Notes: generated by a model not told the origin, from the sequence alone. Counted from the first letter of the stretch, positions 24,837 through 34,331 are shown. The stretch: 64,000 nt of DNA from Bacillus sp. OxB-1 (GCF_000829195.1 NZ_AP013294.1:2553001-2617000), one strand, 5' to 3'. A program made the numbers and translations.

Positions 24837-25805
24837 ATGCTAAAGGATTTGTTTATCGGATTATCGCAAAATCAGTTTCTCAATAATGCGGCGAAACGAT
24901 ATGGTTTGAAGCTTGGTGCGCAAAGCGTCGTAGCCGGGACGAATATACCGGAAACGATTCAAAGCATTAAAGAATTGAACGCGCATGGCATCTCGTGTAC
25001 GGTTGATAATCTCGGGGAATTTGTGAATCATAAGGACGAAGCGACCGCTGCTAAGGAACAGATTCTGGAAGTTATTGAAGCAATCCATCAACATGAAGTG
25101 GATGCCCATATTTCATTGAAACCGACACAGCTTGGCTTGGATATTGACTATCATTTCTGTCTGGCTAATTTGCGGGAAATCGTGGAGAGGGCGGACGGTT
25201 ATTCTATTTTCGTCAATATCGATATGGAGGATCATAGTCACTTGCAGCCTTCGTTTGATATTATGGAAGAGTTGTCCAAGGAGCATTCCAATATCGGGAC
25301 CGTCATTCAGGCGTATTTTTATCGTGCCGAGGAGGATATCCAAAAATATAAGGACTATCGTCTTCGCATCGTCAAGGGGGCGTACAAAGAGCCTACGGAA
25401 TATGCTTATCAGGACAAGAAGGACATCGATGCTAATTTCATCAAGTTGATCGAATATCATTTATTGAACGGGAAATTCACCTCTGTTGCGACGCATGACC
25501 ATCATATTATCAACCATGTCAAACGGTTTGTGAAAGAACATGACATTCCGTTTGATCAATTCGAATTCCAAATGCTCTATGGCTTCCGCCGCGAAATGCA
25601 ATTGGAACTCGCAAAGGAAGGCTATAATTTCTGTACGTACGTTCCATTCGGCAGCGATTGGTACGGCTATTTCATGCGACGACTCGCCGAAAGGCCGCAA
25701 AACTTGAATTTGGTTGTCAAGCAAGTGTTCACGAAGAAAACAAATACGATGATCGGGTTGGCGGCCGGTGCCTTTTTGCTCGGACGTTTGACGAAACGAA
25801 AATGA
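24837..25805 (+). CDS. Proline dehydrogenase
   Basis: A 322-residue FAD-dependent monofunctional proline dehydrogenase (Bacillus PutB/FadM type), oxidising proline to pyrroline-5-carboxylate. TIM-barrel landmarks include HISLKPTQLGLDID, VNIDMEDHSH, VKGAYKEPTEYAY, ATHDHHIINH, EFQMLYGFRREMQ and the C-terminal YFMRRLAERPQN substrate-binding helix with its two Arg. The C-terminal tail is hydrophobic (IGLAAGAFLLG), suggesting membrane contact. An extended -10 element TGGTATACT (24794-24802) lies upstream and GAGGAG precedes the ATG. No P5C dehydrogenase is next to it. Confidence 0.94.
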   Translation: MLKDLFIGLSQNQFLNNAAKRYGLKLGAQSVVAGTNIPETIQSIKELNAHGISCTVDNLGEFVNHKDEATAAKEQILEVIEAIHQHEVDAHISLKPTQLGLDIDYHFCLANLREIVERADGYSIFVNIDMEDHSHLQPSFDIMEELSKEHSNIGTVIQAYFYRAEEDIQKYKDYRLRIVKGAYKEPTEYAYQDKKDIDANFIKLIEYHLLNGKFTSVATHDHHIINHVKRFVKEHDIPFDQFEFQMLYGFRREMQLELAKEGYNFCTYVPFGSDWYGYFMRRLAERPQNLNLVVKQVFTKKTNTMIGLAAGAFLLGRLTKRK

Positions 25806-25811
25806 CTGCTG

Positions 25812-25845
25812 AAAGCATGCCTTATCTGGATGGGCATGCTTTTTG
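25812..25845 (+). terminator. Terminator of the proline dehydrogenase gene
   Basis: AAAGCATGCC / GGCATGCTTT (25812-25821, 25833-25842) followed by TT. Confidence 0.85.
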
Positions 25846-25903
25846 AATTTGTTGGCTTAATACGAGCTCGAAAGGCAGCACGATCCCTTCCCAAGCAAGC
25901 AGA

Positions 25904-25932
25904 TTGTGATTTACTTCTTCTTCACCTATAAT
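25904..25932 (+). promoter_or_regulatory. Sigma-A promoter of azoR
   Basis: TTGTGA (25904-25909), 17-bp spacer, TATAAT (25927-25932). Leader of about 48 AT-rich nucleotides before the azoR ATG. Confidence 0.7.
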
Positions 25933-25986
25933 GATAGTTGGTTTTCATTTGAGATAAATATATACATATAAAGGAGTCAGATTATA

Positions 25987-26628
25987 ATGAATGTATTAGT
26001 CGTCAAGGCAAATAACCGGCCTGCCGAACAAGCCGTAACAAGTAAAATGTACGATGTATTCATGGAAGAAGTATCAAAAAGCGATCAGCTTGCCATTGAA
26101 ACTTTCGACGTGTTCGAAGAAGATATGCCGTATTTCGGGCAGGATTTTCTTTCCGCGATGGGGAAACAATCGAAAGGTCTGGAGCTGACGGAAATTGAGC
26201 GGCGGATTCTGGCGGCTTCCACAAAAGCATTGGATGCTTTCATGAAGGCCGATACCGTCGTCTTTGTATTCCCTCTATGGAATAAAACCATCCCGGCACC
26301 GCTTCAAACATTCATCGATTATATCTACCGCGCAGGCGTGACGTTCCGCTACACGGAAGAAGGCCCGATCGGCTTGGTTCCAGAAAAGAAAGTGATCATC
26401 CTTAACGCACGCGGGGATGTCTACTCTGCCCCTCATCTGCGCGCTATGGAAATGAGCGTCAGCTATATCCGAATGATCATGGAATTCTTCGGCGTCCAGG
26501 ATTTCGAAGAAGTCATCATTGAAGGCCATAACAAATACCGTGACCGTGCTGCCGAAATCATCGAAGAAGGCATGGAGAAAACAAAAGAAATGGCTGCCCG
26601 TCTTGCAGAAGGGAAAGTCCACGCATAA
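25987..26628 (+). CDS. azoR: FMN-dependent NADH-azoreductase / quinone reductase AzoR
   Basis: A 213-residue flavodoxin-fold enzyme reducing azo compounds and quinones with NADH, usually for detoxification. FMN-binding segments are VFVFPLWNKTIPAPLQTFIDY and ILNARGDVYS; the N-terminal phosphate loop follows VLVVKANNRPAEQA. Length and order match Bacillus AzoR1/AzoR2. AAAGGAG precedes the ATG. It is a single-gene unit between a strong promoter and a terminator. No YodB-like regulator is nearby. Confidence 0.93.
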   Translation: MNVLVVKANNRPAEQAVTSKMYDVFMEEVSKSDQLAIETFDVFEEDMPYFGQDFLSAMGKQSKGLELTEIERRILAASTKALDAFMKADTVVFVFPLWNKTIPAPLQTFIDYIYRAGVTFRYTEEGPIGLVPEKKVIILNARGDVYSAPHLRAMEMSVSYIRMIMEFFGVQDFEEVIIEGHNKYRDRAAEIIEEGMEKTKEMAARLAEGKVHA

Positions 26629-26634
26629 TAACAG

Positions 26635-26660
26635 AGCACCTCGGTTCCGGGGTGCTTTTC
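26635..26660 (+). terminator. Terminator of azoR
   Basis: AGCACCTCGG / CCGGGGTGCT (26635-26644, 26647-26656) followed by TTT. Confidence 0.82.
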
Positions 26661-26761
26661 TATTGTCTGAAACGCTGAAATGATTTCCAGTCTTTCCAAT
26701 TCTCCTGATGACGGATAAATCAAAATGTTATATACTGTATGAAAACAAAGGGGGTAGGGAA

Positions 26762-28354
26762 ATGAATGTACCATTAACATTGCCACAATTTCTCGATCGG
26801 GCGGTCATCTTATTCGGTGAAAAAGAGGCCATTCACTGTGAAGGCCGCAGTTTTACGTATAATGAATTGAATGGCCGGGTCAACCAACTGTCCCGGGGAC
26901 TACAGGATTTAGGCATTCGAAAAGGGGATCATGTCGCCTATTTAGCAGGGAATTCGGTCGAGATGTTGGAAGGTTTCTATGGAGTTTATCAGGTGGGCGC
27001 GGTCATGGTTCCATTGAATACTCGTCTAAAGCCGGAAGATTATGTATTCATCTTAAACCATAGCGAATCGAAGGTACTGTTAGTCGACCAAGATCTTTAT
27101 GAATTGATTGAACCGATCAAAGACCAACTGACTACAGTCCGCCAAATCATCGTCCACTACAAAGAGCCGCAGACAAAAGAAATCGATTACGATAATTGGC
27201 TTGCGTCGTTTTCCAGCGCAGCATTCGATCGTACGGAAATCGATGAAAATGACGTTTGCAGCTTATTGTATACGAGCGGAACGACGGGCAATCCAAAAGG
27301 GGTCATGCTGACACACCGGAATAATTATCTCCACGCGTTGAGCACGATGCACCATCTCCGTGTTCGGGATGAGGATGTCCTTCTGCATGTGTTGCCGATG
27401 TTCCACGTCAACGGCTGGGGATCGCCGTTCTATTACACGGCAAATGGTGCGTCGCAAATTTGTGCAAGGAAGCATACGCCAGAGTCGATCATCAAAGCAA
27501 TCCAAGAGCATAAAGTGTCGATTCTACATATGGCACCGACAGTTCTGAACTCAATTCTTCAATACCATGATCAGCATAAACCGGTTATCGACCATGACGT
27601 TCGGGTCATCATCGCCGGCTCGGCACCGCCGCCAGCGTTCATTACCCGGGTCGAGGAAGAGCTTGGCTGGGAATTCATCCAAGTGTACGGCATGACGGAA
27701 TCCTCCCCGCTTAGCTTGGTATCGACTATCCGCTCCCATTTGGATCATCTGTCCGATGGAGAAAAGATCCAATTGAAGGCAAAAGCCGGCTACCCGATGA
27801 TCGGATCGGACGTGCGGATCGTGGATGAGATGGGGAATGAAGTGCCTCATGACGGGGAGACGGCAGGGGAAGTCGCCGTTCGCAGCCATGGGGTCATGAA
27901 AGGCTATTGGAAAAATGAAGCCGCGACGGAGGAAGTGCTGCAAAATGGCTATCTGTTGACAGGCGATATGGGGACGATCGACCAATATGGCTATATCAAT
28001 ATAGTAGACCGGAAAAAAGATGTCATCATCAGCGGAGGGGAAAATATCTCTTCTATTGAAGTGGAAGGCGTTCTTTACGGGCATCCGGCTATCCTCGAAG
28101 CGGCCGTCATCGCGGTGCCGCATGAGAAATGGGGGGAGACGCCGCATGCGTTTGTCGTATTGCGTGAGAACATGACAGCGACGGAACAGGAGATCATTGA
28201 CTTTTCCAGGTCTAAACTAGCCCATTTCAAAGCGGTCACGGGTATCACCTTTGTTGATGAACTCCCGAAAACGGCATCCGGAAAAATCCAGAAAGTTCAA
28301 ATCCGCGACGCATATTGGGAATCGATCGGCAAAGAAGGCCGGAAAGTGAATTAA
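26762..28354 (+). CDS. Fatty acyl-CoA synthetase (AMP-forming)
   Basis: A 530-residue acyl-adenylate-forming ligase that activates a carboxylic acid with ATP and CoA. Motifs: YTSGTTGNPKGVML (P-loop), VYGMTESSPL, GYLLTGDMG, VDRKKDVIISGGENIS and the C-terminal catalytic Lys in PKTASGKIQK. It resembles long/medium-chain fatty acid CoA ligases of bacilli. Chain length or an aromatic substrate cannot be excluded from sequence. The ATG at 26762 has AAGGGGGTAGGG upstream. Single-gene unit ended by a strong bidirectional terminator. Confidence 0.9.
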   Translation: MNVPLTLPQFLDRAVILFGEKEAIHCEGRSFTYNELNGRVNQLSRGLQDLGIRKGDHVAYLAGNSVEMLEGFYGVYQVGAVMVPLNTRLKPEDYVFILNHSESKVLLVDQDLYELIEPIKDQLTTVRQIIVHYKEPQTKEIDYDNWLASFSSAAFDRTEIDENDVCSLLYTSGTTGNPKGVMLTHRNNYLHALSTMHHLRVRDEDVLLHVLPMFHVNGWGSPFYYTANGASQICARKHTPESIIKAIQEHKVSILHMAPTVLNSILQYHDQHKPVIDHDVRVIIAGSAPPPAFITRVEEELGWEFIQVYGMTESSPLSLVSTIRSHLDHLSDGEKIQLKAKAGYPMIGSDVRIVDEMGNEVPHDGETAGEVAVRSHGVMKGYWKNEAATEEVLQNGYLLTGDMGTIDQYGYINIVDRKKDVIISGGENISSIEVEGVLYGHPAILEAAVIAVPHEKWGETPHAFVVLRENMTATEQEIIDFSRSKLAHFKAVTGITFVDELPKTASGKIQKVQIRDAYWESIGKEGRKVN

Positions 28355-28362
28355 AGCAAAAG

Positions 28363-28406
28363 AGCATGTTCTGTGTAAGTAAAAGTTTTACACAGAACAT
28401 GCTTTT
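28363..28406. terminator. Strong bidirectional terminator
   Basis: Perfect 16-bp stem AGCATGTTCTGTGTAA / TTACACAGAACATGCT (28363-28378, 28388-28403), T-runs on both sides, between two convergent genes. Confidence 0.9.
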
Positions 28407-29264
28407 CTAGTTCTTTTTTTTCATCATTACAATGAGGGAAAGGATGAAAAAGAGGATCGTGATTCCAACTAGATAGAAAATACTGAACCATTTCGATGCA
28501 GGGTTGCCATTGATCTCATAAAAAATACCCATATTGAACTGGAAAGACTCTTTCATCCCTGGCGGCGCATTTAAAAAAGCCTCCGCGAGCGAAGTTTCCA
28601 TCAACACTTGCCGAAATAATGCGACCGAATGAGAGGCGGGAAACCAAGTAACAACCGGATGCAAATAATCAGGTAAACTTCCGATCGGTATATAGATTCC
28701 AGCTAAAAAACCGATAAATGTTCCGATCAGCATACTTGCTGCAGCAAAGGCATTCGATGTTCTGAAAAAAGAGACGAGCAGTAAAATCATCGATCCGCTT
28801 GCGACAACGGATAATACAATGATGCCTCCTAATTGGATCGTATTCTGTATTGATAAGAGAGCGCCAGTTGAAAATAGGAGATACACATCAACCACAATCA
28901 GTGTAAATGAGCACATGAGAGCACCTACAAAAAGCGCGCTTGCTATATATCCGCCAACAATCCCGGTTCGAGATATGGGGGATGAAAAGAAGTCCCTATC
29001 TATCTTAGTCGCTCTGTCATTTACGAGAGTGCCAAATGCTCCAAGTGTTGTTGTGACGGATGTGACAGCAAGAATACCTGCTATAAACCACGCATTCAAC
29101 AGATTCTTTTTCGATGGAAAGTCGGGTAAGTTATCGGACGTCATGTCCGCCAAAAAGAGCACATATAAAGCGATAAGAATGAAGACGGATAGCATCGAGA
29201 AGAAAACAGTCGTCTTATCCCGGAAGTAGAGCATGATATTACGTTTAGCGAACGCGTACATCAT
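28407..29264 (-). CDS. ABC-2 type transporter permease
   Basis: A 285-residue membrane protein with about six hydrophobic segments, typical of the ABC-2 export permease family (DrrB/NodJ-like). It begins MMYAFAKRNIMLYFRDKTT, a cytoplasmic amphipathic start usual in this family. The chosen start at 29264 has GGAAAGGATGG upstream and overlaps the ATPase gene by 20 bases, so the two are coupled. Together with the ATPase it forms an exporter; the substrate is unknown but LytTR-controlled exporters of this form are often linked to peptide or drug stress. Confidence 0.85.
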   Translation of the reverse strand: MMYAFAKRNIMLYFRDKTTVFFSMLSVFILIALYVLFLADMTSDNLPDFPSKKNLLNAWFIAGILAVTSVTTTLGAFGTLVNDRATKIDRDFFSSPISRTGIVGGYIASALFVGALMCSFTLIVVDVYLLFSTGALLSIQNTIQLGGIIVLSVVASGSMILLLVSFFRTSNAFAAASMLIGTFIGFLAGIYIPIGSLPDYLHPVVTWFPASHSVALFRQVLMETSLAEAFLNAPPGMKESFQFNMGIFYEINGNPASKWFSIFYLVGITILFFILSLIVMMKKKN

Positions 29265-30174
29265 CGTTCCCATCCTTTCCGTTAATAGCGATGAAAACAT
29301 CATCCAAGCTGGATTTCCTTACTTCAAATGATGAAATGTAGGAAGAAAATTTTGATAGGATGGGAATTGCATCGGTCGTTTCATTTAGATGAATATGGAA
29401 ATAGGATTTATCCTCTCTAACAGCAATCCCTTCCGCAGCGAGTTGTTGGCGCAATTCCATTTCCTTCTCCGTCGTTATCGACAATTGGTGTGAAGAATAG
29501 CTGTTTTTCAATTGTTCTGGCGTACCTTTTGCGATAATGCATCCTTCTTTCATGACAACAACATAATCCGAATTGGCTGCTTCTTCGATATAATGCGTAG
29601 TTAAAAAGATGGTCATCCGAGTTTCTTTTTGAAGCCGCAATATCATTTTCCAAATACTCTTCCGGCTTTGAGGATCAAGACCCGTAGTCGGTTCATCCAA
29701 TATCAAAATAGTCGGTTGGTGGATTAACGCCCGCGCAATATCTGCCCGCCGTTTCTGCCCCCCTGATAATTTGCCGTAGCGCTGATTCAAAAAAGAAGTG
29801 CAATCGACAATTTTCACGACTCTATGGATGGCCTCTTTACGTTCCTCTTTGGACATTCCATAAAAAGATCCCCGTAAGTCCAAGTTTTCTTTGACAGTCA
29901 GTAGAGGATCCAGCACACTTTCTTGAAAGACCACGCCAATTTCCTTTCGAATGAAGTGATCCTGTTTTCCGATCGCATAGCCGTTCACTTTCACTTCACC
30001 GCCATTCTGTTTCAACAATGTCAGCAAAATTGAAATGGTTGTCGATTTTCCAGCGCCATTTGTTCCTAGAAATGAAAAGAGGGACCCTTCTTCTACGAAG
30101 AAGCTAATATCTTTTACTGCTTGTACGTTTCCGAATGATTTTGACAATCGATTCACTTCAATTATTTTATTCAT
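29245..30174 (-). CDS. ABC transporter ATP-binding protein (DrrA-like)
   Basis: A 309-residue ATPase subunit. Walker A GTNGAGKST, Q-loop VVFQES, signature LSGGQKRR, Walker B ILILDEPTTGLDP and the H-loop LTTHYIEEA are all intact. A C-terminal extension of about 80 residues matches the DUF4162/DrrA-type tail. It overlaps both neighbours: the DUF3021 gene upstream by 8 bases and the permease downstream by 20, so all are one transcript. Confidence 0.93.
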   Translation of the reverse strand: MNKIIEVNRLSKSFGNVQAVKDISFFVEEGSLFSFLGTNGAGKSTTISILLTLLKQNGGEVKVNGYAIGKQDHFIRKEIGVVFQESVLDPLLTVKENLDLRGSFYGMSKEERKEAIHRVVKIVDCTSFLNQRYGKLSGGQKRRADIARALIHQPTILILDEPTTGLDPQSRKSIWKMILRLQKETRMTIFLTTHYIEEAANSDYVVVMKEGCIIAKGTPEQLKNSYSSHQLSITTEKEMELRQQLAAEGIAVREDKSYFHIHLNETTDAIPILSKFSSYISSFEVRKSSLDDVFIAINGKDGNDDVRVR

Positions 30175-30586
30175 CCGTCATCCTCCGTTTCTTTTTTGCA
30201 ATCACAGAATTGATTTCCTGTGCGCTTAACAGATTTCCAATATAGGCTACGACCATTACGCCAATATACGTCAAGAAACCGGAAAGGCAGACAAAAAGGG
30301 CATTACGCCAGATAAGAGGAAATAATTGAAAAAAGATTCCAGCAATCAGCAGTACGAAAATGACAATCCCGAGTTCCAGTAATCTTGAAATAATGGGATG
30401 ATTAATTGGAAACTGTTTCTTGGCAAACATTAAAATTGTGATGGTGAGCGAAATTAGTAAAATATTCAATCCCATTTGGTTATCTAAAGTAGGGAAAATG
30501 GATAAGTAACTAAAAAATAGATAAAATGCAAAACTAATTGTAAAGGCAATACAACTGATCATGACAAAACGGATAAACCCACTCAT
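30167..30586 (-). CDS. DUF3021 family four-helix membrane protein
   Basis: A 139-residue protein with four hydrophobic segments in the pattern of DUF3021, a family almost always encoded beside LytTR regulators and ABC exporters and thought to modulate the regulator at the membrane. No biochemical function is known to me. The ATG at 30586 has GAGGTG about 10 bases upstream; a GTG at 30604 overlapping the LytTR stop (GTGA) is the alternative start and would add six residues. The tail KKKRRMTDE is cytosolic by charge. Confidence 0.82.
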   Translation of the reverse strand: MSGFIRFVMISCIAFTISFAFYLFFSYLSIFPTLDNQMGLNILLISLTITILMFAKKQFPINHPIISRLLELGIVIFVLLIAGIFFQLFPLIWRNALFVCLSGFLTYIGVMVVAYIGNLLSAQEINSVIAKKKRRMTDE

Positions 30587-30600
30587 ATCCTCATAACACC

Positions 30601-31047
30601 TCACTTTAGAAATTTCTCTTTAAACGATTTTGCATAATGCCGATTGACAATCACTTTTTCACCATTCGTCAATGTTGCTTCAAACCTTCCGTTAAATAAG
30701 GCTCGGACGTGGTCTACATACATCGTATTAACGATCAAGTTTTTACTGATGCGGATGAAATGTGTGCTTTCCAGAAGCTTTTCCAGCTCATATAATTTCT
30801 TATTGCTTTCGTAAACATGGTTCTCGTCGTAGATAAATGTCTTACTATCAACTGATTCGATATAATACAAATCATCTGCGATAAGAGAATAGGTAGTTTC
30901 CTCTTTCAAGCCGATCAACGAAATATAATTCTGTTTGATCTGCTCAATCAAATTGGAAAGCCTGCTATCAATCCGGGGACACTGGATCGTAATTTGAATA
31001 TCCTCATATTTTTCGGATTCATCAATCTGTAAACGAATGGTCTTCAC
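30601..31047 (-). CDS. LytTR-family DNA-binding regulator
   Basis: About 148 residues with a C-terminal LytTR domain (roughly residues 45-145): YSLIADDLYYIESVD, KTFIYDENHVY, LESTHFIRISKNLIVN and NGEKVIVNRHYAKSFKEKF. It lacks a receiver domain, so it is not a classical response regulator but the stand-alone type paired with DUF3021. The start is uncertain: GTG at 31047 fits the family N-terminus, while ATG 31086 would add 13 residues; neither has a strong ribosome binding site. Direct repeats 21 bp apart upstream (31122-31148) may be its own operator. Confidence 0.85.
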   Translation of the reverse strand: MKTIRLQIDESEKYEDIQITIQCPRIDSRLSNLIEQIKQNYISLIGLKEETTYSLIADDLYYIESVDSKTFIYDENHVYESNKKLYELEKLLESTHFIRISKNLIVNTMYVDHVRALFNGRFEATLTNGEKVIVNRHYAKSFKEKFLK

Positions 31048-31121
31048 ACCCTTTCTGAATAGAATTGCATGTGAAAATCGTATCATCTGTCTTAATCTGT
31101 CACAATGCTTCTCGGGTGACC

Positions 31122-31148
31122 TGCATTATTCTTCGGCTAAGTTGCATT
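31122..31148 (-). promoter_or_regulatory. Candidate LytTR operator (direct repeats with 21-bp period)
   Basis: TGCATT at 31122-31127 and again at 31143-31148, start-to-start 21 bp (two helical turns), the spacing used by LytTR regulators for direct-repeat sites. It lies in the region between the regulator and the divergent yfmR. Confidence 0.4.
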
Positions 31149-31229
31149 CAAGGAGGTCGTCCCCTTTCAAAAACTGCCCCGAATCGGCTATGATAGAACT
31201 ATGGAGTCATGAGAAATGGAAGTGAAGGT

Positions 31230-33113
31230 ATGAGTCAATTGATCATAGAGAACCTGACGAAGACGGTCGGGGAGAAAACGTTGTTCCAACAAATTGCGTT
31301 CACAATCGTGAGCGGGGAAAAGGTCGGCTTGATCGGCGTTAACGGGACGGGGAAATCGACGCTGTTGTCGATCATCGCAGGGGAAGAAGAGGCAGACTCG
31401 ATATCGAGGGACCATCCGAACCAATATCGGATTGCCTACTTGCCGCAGGAGCCGGAAGTAGATCCCACGTTGACCGTGATGGAAACGGTTTTTATGAGTG
31501 ATGCCCCGATCATCCGGCTGAACTTGGATTATGAGCACGCGTTGCAGGCGTTGACCGAAACTCCCGAATCGGCGGCTAATCAAGAGCGGTTCGCGAAACT
31601 TCAAAATGAAATGGATGCTCAGGACGCTTGGGATTTGAATGCCAAGGCAAGAACGATCTTGACGAAGCTTGGCATCGATACCTTTGATAAGAAAATGGGG
31701 GAGCTTTCGGGAGGTCAGCAGAAGCGGGTTTCCTTGGCGAAAGTGCTGATAGAACCGGCAGATCTTCTGCTATTGGACGAACCGACGAACCATTTGGACG
31801 TCCATTCGATCACGTGGTTGGAGGATCATTTGAAAAATGAGCAGGGCGCCGTCCTGTTCGTTACCCATGATCGCTACTTCCTGGATGCGATTGCCACTCA
31901 TATTTACGAACTCGCAAATCGCACATTGTATTCCCACACAGGGAACTACGGTGATTATATTGAATCGAAGGCGCTCCGGGAAGAGATGGCGGCCGCGACG
32001 GAGGATAAAATGCGCAACCGGTACCGCTCGGAATTGAAATGGATCCGGCGGGGTGCCAAAGCCCGTTCCACGAAACAGAAGGCGCGAATCGGCCGATTTG
32101 AAGAGCTGGAGGAAAAATTGAAAAAAGGCGAGCAGAAGGGCGAGATGGACGTCGCTTTGAAAACATCCCGGCTCGGACGGAAAGTGGTGGAAGCGGTCAA
32201 CGTATCAAAAGCTTTCCACGGCAAATCAGTGATCGATGATTTCTCATTCCTCCTTCAATCGGGGGACCGCATCGCTGTCGTCGGACCGAACGGAGCAGGG
32301 AAGTCGACATTGCTCAATCTGATTTCGGGTGAAATCGAACCGGATAGCGGATTGATCGAAAAAGGTTCGACGGTCAAAATCGCACATTTCCATCAGCATA
32401 TTCCCGTAATGGAGGAGTCGAAACGGATCATCGAATACATCCGCGACACCTCGAATGATATCGAAGATGCGGATGGCGTCCGGATTTCCGCTTCGCAAAT
32501 GCTGGAACGTTTTCTATTCCCAGCTTCCACCCACGGGACGCCGACTGGGAAATTATCCGGCGGAGAGCGGAAACGGCTCTATTTGCTGAAACTGCTAATG
32601 GAGCAGCCGAATGTATTGTTGCTGGATGAGCCGACGAACGACCTTGATCTGGAAACATTATCCGTCTTGGAAACCTTCATCGATACGTTCCCGGGTGTCG
32701 TCATCACCATTTCACATGACCGGTTTTTCCTCGACCGGACATCGACAAAGCTATGGGTGCTCGATGGCGCCGGGAAAATCGACACGTACTTCGGCTTATA
32801 CTCCGATTATTTGGAAATGGCCGCAAGTGTACCTACACGCGAGCCAGCGCCCGTCAAAGAGCCGGCACAACCCGTCGTGAAGGAAACAAAGAAAAAGATG
32901 ACGTACAATGAAAAGAGGGAATGGGAAACGATCGAGGCCGATATCGAAAAAGTGGAGGAACAGATCGCCGCGACCGAGGAGGAAATGGCGGCGGCCGGTT
33001 CCGATTACGATAAACTGCGGGAGATGACCGCAGCCCTCGACGAGTTGAACCGAACCTACGAAACATTGATCGAACGCTGGTCTTATCTACAAGAAATCGC
33101 TGATTCAATTTAA
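31230..33113 (+). CDS. yfmR: ABC-F translation factor YfmR (Uup-like)
   Basis: A 627-residue soluble ABC-F ATPase with two nucleotide-binding domains and no membrane part; this subfamily acts on the ribosome, where YfmR/Uup relieves stalling together with EF-P. First domain: GVNGTGKST, LSGGQQKRVSLAK, LLLLDEPTNHLD; interdomain linker about 240-310; second domain: GPNGAGKST, LSGGERKRLYLLK, LLDEPTNDLD. A C-terminal charged coiled coil (about 545-625, MTYNEKREWETIEADIEK...) is the Uup-type extension. The ATG at 31230 starts the conserved MSQLIIENLTK. It is divergent from the LytTR module. Confidence 0.93.
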   Translation: MSQLIIENLTKTVGEKTLFQQIAFTIVSGEKVGLIGVNGTGKSTLLSIIAGEEEADSISRDHPNQYRIAYLPQEPEVDPTLTVMETVFMSDAPIIRLNLDYEHALQALTETPESAANQERFAKLQNEMDAQDAWDLNAKARTILTKLGIDTFDKKMGELSGGQQKRVSLAKVLIEPADLLLLDEPTNHLDVHSITWLEDHLKNEQGAVLFVTHDRYFLDAIATHIYELANRTLYSHTGNYGDYIESKALREEMAAATEDKMRNRYRSELKWIRRGAKARSTKQKARIGRFEELEEKLKKGEQKGEMDVALKTSRLGRKVVEAVNVSKAFHGKSVIDDFSFLLQSGDRIAVVGPNGAGKSTLLNLISGEIEPDSGLIEKGSTVKIAHFHQHIPVMEESKRIIEYIRDTSNDIEDADGVRISASQMLERFLFPASTHGTPTGKLSGGERKRLYLLKLLMEQPNVLLLDEPTNDLDLETLSVLETFIDTFPGVVITISHDRFFLDRTSTKLWVLDGAGKIDTYFGLYSDYLEMAASVPTREPAPVKEPAQPVVKETKKKMTYNEKREWETIEADIEKVEEQIAATEEEMAAAGSDYDKLREMTAALDELNRTYETLIERWSYLQEIADSI

Positions 33114-33172
33114 TGCAGCAAAATCACTTGTATAACGCCGTGGCGTAATTGATTAAGAGGAGGCAGTCTACA

Positions 33173-34305
33173 TTGAAAATTAAAACGATCGAACCGACAC
33201 CGAGCCCCAACTCCATGAAGATCGTGCTCGATACGGAATTGCCGCAAGGCGTGGCCCATAATTATAAAAAAAGCGATGCTGAAACAGCACCGTCCCCAAT
33301 AGCCGAATTGCTCGGCATTCACGGAATCAAAGGTATCTATCATGTTATGACTTCATGGCGGTGGAACGAATGGCCAACGTCGCCTGGGAAACGATCCTGG
33401 CGGAAGTGCAAGCTGTGCTGAACGATGAACAATCGGATCCTGCAGAAGCGCAGGAAGCTGTCGACGAGACATACGGGGAAGTCTATGTCCATGTTCAGAC
33501 ATATAAAGAGATACCGCTTCAGGTGAAAGTGTTCGATAGCCAATCCGAAGAGCGGTTCGGACTGAGCGAACGTTTCCTGGAAGCGATGGAGCAGGTCCAT
33601 TCTTCCGAAACGGAAAACTATATTTTATTGCGCAAATGGGCGGATTACGGCATTCGCTACGGGGAGAAGGAGGAAATCGGGCAACTCGTCATCCAGGAGA
33701 TCGAGGCGGCCTATCCGGATGAACGGCTTGAAGAAATCATCCGCAATGTTCAAGAAGGCCATGAGCGGACAAGCCAACGGGGACGAAAAGTGTCTTTGGT
33801 AGAGTTCGATGTTCCGGAATGGGAGACGCGCTTCCAATTGCTCGATCAGATGCCCGATCCGGACCTTGATGATCTTCCGCTTCTCGAAAAAGCTTTGCAG
33901 GACGACAAGATGTCCATCCGCCGCTTAGCCACCGTCTATTTGGGGATGATCGAGGACGAGGCTGTCATTCCGTATATCGAACGGGCCTTGCACGACAAAA
34001 GCTGGGCAGTTCGCCGGACAGCGGGCGACTGCATGAGCGACCTCGGATTTCCGGGCTTCGAATCGGCAGCGATGGAAGCATTGCAAGATAAGAACAAATT
34101 GGTCCGTTGGCGGGCCGCGATGTATCTGTATGAAACCGGGACGGAGCGGGCGCTGCCTGCCTTAAAACAAGCGGAAAACGATCCGGAATTCGAAGTGAAA
34201 CTGCAAGTCCGTATGGCGATTGCCCGTATTGAAGAAGGGGAAGAGGCAAAAGGTTCGGTATGGAAGCAGATGACGGAAGCAAGGGCCGCGACACCGAACG
34301 AATAA
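33173..34305 (+). pseudogene. cvfC: CvfC/YpgR-like HEAT-repeat protein, frameshifted
   Basis: Two frames make one family protein: an N-terminal NifU-N-like domain (LKIKTIEPTPSPNSMKIVLD..., TTG start at 33173 with AGAGGAGG upstream) up to GIKGIYHVM, then a second frame continuing DFMAVERMANVAWETIL and a C-terminal HEAT-repeat region. The break is at about 33343-33350; one missing G (ATGACTTC instead of ATGGACTTC) restores a single 377-codon frame, close to the length I recall for Bacillus YpgR. In Staphylococcus the homologue is conserved virulence factor C. Either a real null mutation or a sequencing error. Confidence 0.82.
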
Positions 34306-34331
34306 TTAGTCAAGAAAGGGGTTTACGGATT

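Noticed and set aside
33110..33343. Minus-strand frame of 77 codons opposite the start of cvfC
   Set aside because: Antisense to conserved cvfC coding sequence and without a ribosome binding site.
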